Source of the DNA: Methanolobus vulcani
Lineage (GTDB): Archaea; Halobacteriota; Methanosarcinia; Methanosarcinales; Methanosarcinaceae
DNA: 64,000 nt
Reading direction: 5' to 3'
NCBI RefSeq assembly: GCF_900100715.1
Contig: NZ_FNCA01000011.1
Coordinates: forward strand, 1 to 64,000
The notes under the pieces are model-generated. The model saw nothing but the letters and a program-made list of their open reading frames with translations. It ran no database searches and had not been told where the DNA came from. Below are positions 31,400 through 39,300 of the stretch, one piece after another; the stretch's first letter is position 1, and each line of letters starts with the position of its first letter. The position numbers and the translations under genes were made by a program.

Positions 31400-32869
31400 T
31401 TAACTGACAGTAGCATGCAGCTCATTACTGGTAATGTGCAGGAATGTAATGATACCGCCACCGGAATCATAGATAAGAGTATATTCTGATTGGTCTTCCT
31501 GTATCTTATTATTGTTCTTCTGCTCCCAGGAACATGCAATAACACCATCCTGTGCCAGCAGCTTCATGTAATGGTTAGTAACGTTGTACAAACTCATTAC
31601 ATCCCCATCTGATATTGTAACATTTGGAAGCATTGTTGTCGAGCTTTTCTCATCCCACGAATATTCCGTAATATCAGCGTCACTGTACTCCAGCATATAG
31701 GTATCACTCAGAAGATCAAAAGTACTGTTTGCCAGCTTCACATTTGCAGGATCCTCATAAACCGGGAATTCACTGCTTCCATAAGTATCCCAAATTTCTT
31801 TATCCGGACTGACCGATGTATCTGAATATTCAATAGTATCTATGACATTCTTTTTGATCTCATAGTAAAGTGTCTTAGTTCCTGAAGTTGCAGTAACAGT
31901 GGTTTCAACCGAATTGAAATTTGAAGCTTCACCATCTTCATCCTGGAAATAGAACGAAAAATTATACATCGGGTCCGGATTTGAAGCATTCAGCTTTATG
32001 ATCTTGAATGAATTTGAAAGTGCAAAAGTTCCCATGGGTGGTAAAGTATCAAGTTCAATTACTGCAGTTTGGTTTTCATGATCCAGAGCTACTAAAGTAG
32101 ATGTAAGTGACTCTGCATACTCTGCCCATCCCTCATAGAAGTCGCTCTTTATGTAAATTATAATATTATCAGCTTTCAGAGGGTTTGTAAAATTACTATT
32201 CAGGACCACATTTGGGAAGAGGATCTCTGGCTTATTAGTAGAAACAACCTTAATGGTCGTATCGCTAATTCCTGATACAGACGTATTTCCACTTATCCTC
32301 ATTACAGGAAGTGTAAGTGTTTCTATATTGTAGTGGAATTCTGGTGGCGAGATCATAATAGTGCCGCCATTGCCATACTTAGACCACACACCACCACCTT
32401 CGTAAGCAATTATCCTGTTACCTGAAGTGTACTTGATCTTTCCCATTGGTATAGGTGAACCATATCCTGCAAAATCCGATTCGTTCTCATATTTTTTCCA
32501 TGAATTCCACAGTGTGCGGTTATCATAAAATTCTGAATACCATGATGAATCACTATCCAATGCTAATACCATTATCTGGCTATCGTTGTAGTCTGCGGTG
32601 TCACCCATAACCTCAAGTTTTCCACCCATCTGGTTGACCCTCGTTATCTGGATGGGTGATTCTCCCAATGAGGCCTTGCTTGCTCTTGAGTCAAAAACCG
32701 TAAAGGCCTGCTCGACCTTTTGAGCTTCAGCGATATCTTCGAGGTTGTCCAGGGTAGGTGTTGTGTAAAGGATTATAATTGCTATGGATAGAAGTGTAAT
32801 TGCAAGGATGAGTACAATTCCAACAACAGATGAAACTGCTCTTTCATTTGATAATTGTTTTAGTTTCAT
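31400..32869 (-). CDS. Pilin-like protein A6 (large, last gene of operon A)
   Basis: 489 residues. The N-terminus NERAVSSVVGIVLILAIT is a class III (archaeal type IV pilin) signal: charged leader, cleavage before AVSS, then a helix that packs in the filament core. The rest is a long extracellular beta-rich region with many NxT/S sites and EGGGVWSKYGNGG near residue 155. It shares this order with gene C6 (45713-47200), including FTVFDSRASKASLGESP near residue 55. Being longest and last, it may be a tip or minor pilin. It lies 17 bases after A5. Family resembles haloarchaeal DUF7289-type proteins; the number is a tentative recollection. Confidence 0.8.
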   Translation of the reverse strand: MKLKQLSNERAVSSVVGIVLILAITLLSIAIIILYTTPTLDNLEDIAEAQKVEQAFTVFDSRASKASLGESPIQITRVNQMGGKLEVMGDTADYNDSQIMVLALDSDSSWYSEFYDNRTLWNSWKKYENESDFAGYGSPIPMGKIKYTSGNRIIAYEGGGVWSKYGNGGTIMISPPEFHYNIETLTLPVMRISGNTSVSGISDTTIKVVSTNKPEILFPNVVLNSNFTNPLKADNIIIYIKSDFYEGWAEYAESLTSTLVALDHENQTAVIELDTLPPMGTFALSNSFKIIKLNASNPDPMYNFSFYFQDEDGEASNFNSVETTVTATSGTKTLYYEIKKNVIDTIEYSDTSVSPDKEIWDTYGSSEFPVYEDPANVKLANSTFDLLSDTYMLEYSDADITEYSWDEKSSTTMLPNVTISDGDVMSLYNVTNHYMKLLAQDGVIACSWEQKNNNKIQEDQSEYTLIYDSGGGIITFLHITSNELHATVS

Positions 32870-32886
32870 TATTCCATCTCATCCTT

Positions 32887-33657
32887 TCAATTTATGGTAA
32901 CATGCATGGGTGCTTCAACAATAAAGACATCTATATTTGATGAATAATCTTTACTGGTACTGACTGTGCTATTTGTCCAATCCACATTTTCGATTGGCAT
33001 TTCCATACTTTCGTTCAGGTATTTTTCCCACGCTTTAAAGTAATCACTTTTAATCGAAATATTGACCTGAGATACATTGTAGTATCTCTCTATTGTTCTT
33101 CTGCCACCATTTACACTAACACTTACAAGTCCGGTTCCTGAAAGGCTGGAAGTACCGGATAGACTTGAACATGGTATCAGAAGCACATTATCAGAAAAAC
33201 TGAACAAAGGGTTCAGTTTAACCAATGACTGACCATTTTCATATCTCGACCAAATTCCTGTATTCTCATAACAAACAAACGTATTCTCATAGTTATTCTC
33301 TATCGTCCCAATATGCTTTGCAAACTTTTCGGTATCATAAGAACTATTTGATACATTCCATACCTGCATATTGACTTCCATGTAACTGAAACTTGACACA
33401 GAAAGTGATCCACCATACATTTTCAGTTCAATGGATTGGGAAGGTGCACTACCTTTAACCACTTTATTGATATTCGGGGCAAGAACCTGGAAACTCTGTA
33501 CGATATTCTCTGAATGCTGATTTTCCTGCAAGTGTTGAATAAGCGGATACCCGGCAACCACAATGATGGCTGTTGCTAGTAGTATAATACTCAATATTAT
33601 GCTGAAATCTATTAATTCAGATACCGCATCATCAGATCTCAGATCCCTTCCTTTCAT
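32887..33657 (-). CDS. Pilin-like protein A5
   Basis: 256 residues with class III-type start RSDDAVSELIDFSIILSI and one N-terminal helix. The extracellular part has KGSAPSQSIELKMYGGS and FVCYENTGIWSRYENG, which match gene C5 (KAPSQSVELKMYGGS, SVAYENTAAWAKYPIG). It is probably a minor pilin or pseudopilin assembled by a type IV-like machine. Situated 19 bases after A4 and 17 before A6 in one transcript. Confidence 0.78.
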   Translation of the reverse strand: MKGRDLRSDDAVSELIDFSIILSIILLATAIIVVAGYPLIQHLQENQHSENIVQSFQVLAPNINKVVKGSAPSQSIELKMYGGSLSVSSFSYMEVNMQVWNVSNSSYDTEKFAKHIGTIENNYENTFVCYENTGIWSRYENGQSLVKLNPLFSFSDNVLLIPCSSLSGTSSLSGTGLVSVSVNGGRRTIERYYNVSQVNISIKSDYFKAWEKYLNESMEMPIENVDWTNSTVSTSKDYSSNIDVFIVEAPMHVTIN

Positions 33658-33676
33658 ATCAACACTTCTTTTTGGT

Positions 33677-34153
33677 TTATCTGATACCTATTAAATTTGA
33701 ATTTGCATCATAATACAGTTCAAAATAGTCCTGTCCGCTGTATACTTTATTTGAGGCAACACTTGAAGTTGATGTAACGTACGTTATCTTTACTTCTGTT
33801 TCAGGCCCGCTCTCTGATCTAAAAATTATTTCCCTGGTACTATTTGATAGTTCAATAGAATATTGATGCCTTGCAATTGCAGCAGGTAATGAAAACTGAT
33901 AGCTGATATTCTCAGCTTTTCCACCGTAGTTGTTTGTGATCTGAACAGCGGTATCTATATTTGATATTTGCAGTGCCAGATCATTTCCATGTATTTCAAA
34001 CTGATCACGTGCGACACTCCTCTCGTGCCTGTCCATCATTGTGTAGAACGAACCAACCACAACCACCAGTGTTATCACTGTTATTGAAAGCATAAGAACA
34101 GTTCCAACCGAAATGGATACTGCATTATCGTCATCTTTTATTTTTTTGATCAT
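33677..34153 (-). CDS. Pilin-like protein A4
   Basis: 158 residues with start DDDNAVSISVGTVLMLSITV, the closest of the set to a standard archaeal pilin N-terminus. The sequence SFYTMMDRHERSVARDQFEIHGNDLA-like after the helix (MMDRHERSVARDQFEIHG) is shared with C4 (LMDRAEQTVMRDEFEIHG). The short beta-rich head ends YDANSNLIGIR. Its ATG overlaps the A3 stop by four bases (ATGA), so the two are translationally coupled. Confidence 0.8.
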   Translation of the reverse strand: MIKKIKDDDNAVSISVGTVLMLSITVITLVVVVGSFYTMMDRHERSVARDQFEIHGNDLALQISNIDTAVQITNNYGGKAENISYQFSLPAAIARHQYSIELSNSTREIIFRSESGPETEVKITYVTSTSSVASNKVYSGQDYFELYYDANSNLIGIR

Positions 34154-35001
34154 GCTTGCCCTTTTGGTAATGTGATTGGTATCAATGCGTTCATCTTGAG
34201 ATTACCATTTTTAACCATCTCGATTCTCGTTTCAACTACATCAATTCTCTCTATCTCAAATTGATTTCCATTTATTGTATCTCCTGCAATCAGGAATGTA
34301 CCGGATGTAGCACTTCCATTAATGAATCGGATGCTGTATGTTTTCCCGGCTGTTTCGTCATTAAAATAATAATTGAAAAAGGAACTTCCGTCTATAAGGT
34401 TAGAACTAATGTTCATTTCCCCGCTGCTGCTACTATATGTGTCGAGTACTGTAACTCCATCTGTAACACTAACGTTTACGTTGATGCCGGATCTAACAAA
34501 TTTTGCAGACCATATTGTTCCTGATAGATCAAAGGCCTCTACGGAAAACACTGTACCGTTGGTGAATGCTGTAGAATTGATTGCCACCATAAAAGTATCA
34601 GTGTTATTTATTCTTTCAATAACGGTCCAGTTAGCTTTTCCATCAATAAGTCCATTCTGTGTAAAGTAAGGCTCCTGAAAGTCTCCGTGTTCTATAGTAT
34701 AGATAACTCCGCAAAAAGCACAGCTTTCCGTCATCTTCCGGGAAAAAACACCAATATAATCATTGAATTTAGCATCATTTACAGATCCGTTATATGAGTA
34801 AGAATATGCTTTTTCATAGGCTTCAACAGTAACCTGGACAGTGTTTGAATAATCATACACATTTGTTTCAACATTTGATTCCGAAGCTGTGTTGCTGGCA
34901 AAAATAATGCTGTTTAGCATAAGTGTCAATACGACTACAGCCATGCCTATGGCAAAACTGGCAATCAGTATCATCTGTGCAGCATCATCTGATTTTCTCA
35001 T
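34150..35001 (-). CDS. Pilin-like protein A3
   Basis: 283 residues. Start MRKSDDAAQMILIASFAIGM gives a short charged leader and one helix ending LMLNSIIFASNTASES. The same FASN/YASN-ASESS step appears in C3. The head region is polar, with several NxT/S sites and YTQNGLIDGKANWTV, shared with C3 (YTQNGLSDGRDNWTI). Role as minor pilin is inferred from signal type and operon. Spaced 10 bases after A2. Confidence 0.78.
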   Translation of the reverse strand: MRKSDDAAQMILIASFAIGMAVVVLTLMLNSIIFASNTASESNVETNVYDYSNTVQVTVEAYEKAYSYSYNGSVNDAKFNDYIGVFSRKMTESCAFCGVIYTIEHGDFQEPYFTQNGLIDGKANWTVIERINNTDTFMVAINSTAFTNGTVFSVEAFDLSGTIWSAKFVRSGINVNVSVTDGVTVLDTYSSSSGEMNISSNLIDGSSFFNYYFNDETAGKTYSIRFINGSATSGTFLIAGDTINGNQFEIERIDVVETRIEMVKNGNLKMNALIPITLPKGQA

Positions 35002-35011
35002 ATTTACACCA

Positions 35012-35620
35012 TCACATCCGCCACAAGGTTAACCTGACATCTATCAAACTATAGAAGTCAGTATTTGTGTCCATATCTCCTATTCCGGTGGTTGTTGCAA
35101 ACTGTGAAGGTGTTTGCATGTCAGAATTTGAAAGTAACAGTTTTTTTGAAACAACGACTGCATTGTTTGAAGGCTCACCATTGTAAATGTAAGGAAGAGT
35201 AATCGTATTTCCGTTATTATCTATCCAGGTAAATTCAACATTATGCGCAATTCCTCTCGGAACAATTACCGTTTTAAGCATATCTGCTGTTGAGCTGTTA
35301 ACCAGTGTTTTATTGGTATGGGCATAGGTCACACTGTTCCAGCTATAAGAATCTCCATCCCAGTTGAGTATATCCTTTTTGAGATCGGAGTCTTCACCAT
35401 TCTGTGAATAATCCAGTGAGTTCAGGATATCCTGTCCGATTGTATAAAGGTGGGTTTCCACATGGGCATTAGCTGTTGAGGATGTCAGGGGGGTAAGTGA
35501 TGTAGCCTGGATTGAGAATATGAGTACACCTATTATGATGGTGGCAGCGATCAGAGCCTCAAGGGTATATATTTGAGCTATGTTGTCTTTGCTGATGGAA
35601 AATGGTGCTTTAGCTCTCAT
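35012..35620 (-). CDS. Pilin-like protein A2
   Basis: 202 residues. Start MRAKAPFSISKDNIAQ and then the helix YTLEALIAATIIIGVLIF, followed by the strongly conserved ATSLTPLTSSTANAH that is identical in C2. The haloarchaeal DUF7288-type proteins share this TLEA...TPLT-S pattern (recollection). The head contains RGIAHNVEFTWIDNNG and IYNGEPSNNAVVVSKK. ATG follows GGGTGTGGTAAT, one base after the A1 stop. This start is the reference for the odd start of C2. Confidence 0.82.
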   Translation of the reverse strand: MRAKAPFSISKDNIAQIYTLEALIAATIIIGVLIFSIQATSLTPLTSSTANAHVETHLYTIGQDILNSLDYSQNGEDSDLKKDILNWDGDSYSWNSVTYAHTNKTLVNSSTADMLKTVIVPRGIAHNVEFTWIDNNGNTITLPYIYNGEPSNNAVVVSKKLLLSNSDMQTPSQFATTTGIGDMDTNTDFYSLIDVRLTLWRM

Positions 35621-35621
35621 A

Positions 35622-36089
35622 TTACCACACCCTTACAGAAAGAACAGATATGGATGAGTTACCTGTGGTCTCATTCCTTAACATTATTACCCTTTTTGTC
35701 TGAGCAATATTGCTGTATTCAGGAAGTTGTTTACCGCCAGCATATATTGTGCTGTTTTCATTTTCGATCGTGACATTCATATCATAGCGCAAATATGTAC
35801 TATTTAAACCATAGAAATTGAGGATCCCGTCATAATTGCCATTGATCTCTGTGAAAAAGGTGGCAACTTTTGTACCGTCAAGAAGGTTAATGTTTCCAGG
35901 TTTCTGGGCACTGAGTTCCTGTTCTACTATATTTGTAGATATTCTGTCAGCAATAAGGGTAATTTCATCGGAGTTTGACTCGAATGGAAGAAATAATCCT
36001 GATGTATATGAAAATACGAAAATAATGGTGGTCAGGAATATCGATATTCCTATTATATAGTCAATTTGCATCTGTCCGCGATTATCCAA
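35622..36089 (-). CDS. Pilin-like protein A1 (first gene of operon A, TTG start)
   Basis: 155 residues beginning at TTG 36089, which follows AAGGGGATTTTT at the same distance as the ATG of its paralogue C1. Start LDNRGQMQIDYIIGISIF, a helix to about residue 30, then GLFLPFESNSDEITLIADR shared with C1 and partly with B1. The head is short and ends in VRVW, close to C1 FRVW. It resembles the haloarchaeal DUF7287-type pilin-like family (recollection). First gene of the six-gene operon, behind a palindromic TATTATATAATA-type promoter. Confidence 0.8.
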   Translation of the reverse strand: MDNRGQMQIDYIIGISIFLTTIIFVFSYTSGLFLPFESNSDEITLIADRISTNIVEQELSAQKPGNINLLDGTKVATFFTEINGNYDGILNFYGLNSTYLRYDMNVTIENENSTIYAGGKQLPEYSNIAQTKRVIMLRNETTGNSSISVLSVRVW

Positions 36090-36325
36090 AAAATCCCCTT
36101 ATTTTTATAATAGATTTAGTATTATATAATAATATCTTTGTTTGATCCCTTTCTATACTCTGTTGTAGTTGATTTTTCTTAACTTGATTTTCTGCACAGT
36201 TTCACAATGGAGTAATATACAAAATGTCTTATATTATTGTCACATTATATTATCTTATAATAGATTTGCTTAAAAATTCAAATCTAGTTTTTGCGGTGAC
36301 ATAAAAACTATCACGTGGTGGCTTA
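36090..36325. promoter_or_regulatory. Divergent promoters of pilin operon A and the giant protein
   Basis: ATTATATAAT at 36121-36130 lies about 35-45 bases before A1 on the minus strand, and the same palindromic element precedes operon C. On the plus strand ATTATATTATCTTATAA at about 36244-36260 can serve the giant gene, whose ATG follows GGTGGCTTA. Confidence 0.45.
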
Positions 36326-39300
36326 ATGGTGTTCTTTAAAAAATTAACGTTCTTTCTATTGATCTTATTTGTATTCTCTATAACTTCTTTGGCGCTTGAT
36401 GTGGAAATGCTTACAACAGATATACAGAGCAATGCTTCAGAGGGTGTCAACATCAGCGTAATGATCACAGACAACGGCACTCCGGTGAACAATGCACCTG
36501 TCAACTTTACAACAGATCTTGGTATCCTCAGTTCTTCTTCAGCTTATTCAAATCTATCCGGCATAGCTGAAGTAACTATCAATTCCAGTGTAGCAGGTAC
36601 AGCCCATGTCAATGCAAGTGCCGGAAATTTCTCTAACCAGACCACCGTAACATTTTCTCCATTATCAATATCTTCTATAATAGTCCATGCAGATCACTAT
36701 CAGAATACGGCAGGCAATATCACAAACATTACATTTTCACCAATCGATTCCATAGGAAATATCAACTACAGCACACCGGTTACTCTGAATGTGATCATAA
36801 AAGATATTTTTGGCATTCCATTGCATGACCTGGAAATGTATGTAAACTCATCAAAGATATCATCCCTATATGCAAGTTCTGCAACAAGAAATGTTACTTA
36901 TGTTACATCTCCTTCCCAGGATTTCCTTCTCTCACTCAACTCTACTGTAGCAGGCAATATCACTATTTATTCAACTGCAGGCTCAGTTACAAACACCACA
37001 TATCTTGATGTAGTTCCTGGTTCACCCGGACTGATGAAGGTAATATACAACAAAGAATATACTGTCAACACCGGTTCTAACATTTCCGCAATAGTCTATG
37101 ATTCATTCTATAATCCAGTAGGGAATGTGAATATCAGTTTTTCAGTAACACCACCTGAAAACACTGTTTATAATAGTCCCAACACTTACAATTCAGCCAG
37201 TCTTGAATATTATAATGGCACCACTGATTCAAGCGGTATAGTTCCAAATATCTTCACAACCGACAAAAGAGCAGGTGGAAATACTGTTACCATTAATGTT
37301 CTGAATACCTCATTGCAACATAATGTTACTATTACAGGAATTGCTGATAAGATCAATAATTTTTTTATGAGCTATAGTCCAGAATATTCACTTTCAAACA
37401 ATGAGGATCGCTACACACTTTCAGCAAGACCTGTTGATCAATTCATGAATCCGATACTTCCTCTTTCCACTCCTGTCAAAGAGCAAGTCAGGTTCACAAG
37501 TGCAAGTGGAAACCTTGTATTAGTACCTCTGAACAGCCAGGGACGTGCAAATATTGTTATTGGTCCCACACCCTACATTGAATCCCTTTCAGTAACTGCA
37601 ACCTATAAGAATGAATCCGGCTTTACTAATTTCACAAACGGTTCCACTCTCTATTTCACAGCGGGTCCTCTTGATTCAATGGACCTGTACGCAAATCCAG
37701 CTGCAGTACTTTCCCAGGATCTCAATGGAAACCATCATACTGACATAACACTGGTCGCACTGGATGAATGGGGTCATTCGTTGCCAAATATCCATGTTCT
37801 TTTTAACAATACAAACACTACAGTGGGAACATTTACTATTGCTAACTATAATGATACAGATCTCATTAATGCAACAACAGATTCTCAAGGACGTATCTAT
37901 GGTGCCTTCACTGGAAACGTATCAGGAAACACCAGCATCTTGGCAACCAGTGCAAATATGACCGTCTCTACTAATATAAGTGTTAAATCAGAGCCATTCC
38001 TTAGTGTAAGTCTTAATGTAACACCTTCAACAGTAAACTCCGGTTCTCTTGTAAATATTACAACTATTATTTCCATAGAAGGAGAGCTTCCTATTGTAAG
38101 ACCAGCAGCAAGTGCAATGCTTGTGCTTGACCGCTCAGGTAGTATGGATCCTGACTATTATGCCGGTTCTCCTCTGGATGTTGTACTTGTGATCGACCGT
38201 TCAGGAAGTATGTCGGGCACACCTATCCAGGATGCAAGGAATGCAGCAAAAGAATTCACTGATAATCTTGTGTCTAACTCTGAAGTGGGTATTGTTTCAT
38301 TTGCAAGTTCAAGTGGTGTGAATGAGGATATGACATTGCTTAATGCCTACAACAATAAAGTATCCGTTAAAAGTGCCATTGATTCAATAACCGATGGTGG
38401 TTCTACGGCCATGGGAGAAGGTATGGCAGATGCAAATGATCTTCTCATTAACCACGGACGTTCAAGTGCCAGAAAAGTAATGATTGTTCTGACTGACGGA
38501 GAAACAAATGCAGGTGAGGACCAGGATGGTGAGAACGCCATAGCATATGCAAATGCCAATGGTGTGACCATCTATACAATTGGTCTTGGAAGCAGTCTCG
38601 ATGAAGCCCTGCTGCGCCACATCGCATCAGAGACAGGCGGTACTTACTACAATGCACCTGACAGTTCCGACCTCAGTGAGATCTATGCTACGATCTCCCA
38701 GGAACTTAGTGATTACGATGTATCTGAAATTGAATATGGTGTTGAAGGTTTCACCCCTTATGATTACACATTCCAGGGTTCACTTTCAGCGCCTTCTTCT
38801 ATAAGTAATGTGAAACTCAGGTTTGATGGATATGATCTGGATACTACGTTTAATGCAGGTTCCAACTATGGTGGTTCAAGTGCAGGAGAGGCTCTTGTTA
38901 AAGTAAATGGCGATAATTTTGTATTGATCCCTTCTTCTGATACAGGTATAAATGAACAATGGGATAGTTATGAGTATGACATCTCAAGCTATGTACAACC
39001 AGGAAGTAATACAATCTCATTCTACGATTATTATTATCTTATTGAGCATAGCAATTGGAACAATCGTGTAAAGAATGTTGAAATAGTCTGGAATGGAACT
39101 CCAATCCAATCTTATTCTGCTGACACTGAGCTGTACGATCATGCTTATGATTGTTCATTCGATTTGATGGAACCTTATGAGAAGACAATCTTTATCAACG
39201 AAACCATCAATGATCTGAAAGTTCAGCTCGATTGGCAAAATAGCAGCAATGATTTTTCTCTTCAATTGACAAGTCCTTCCGGAACAATTTATGGTCCGAA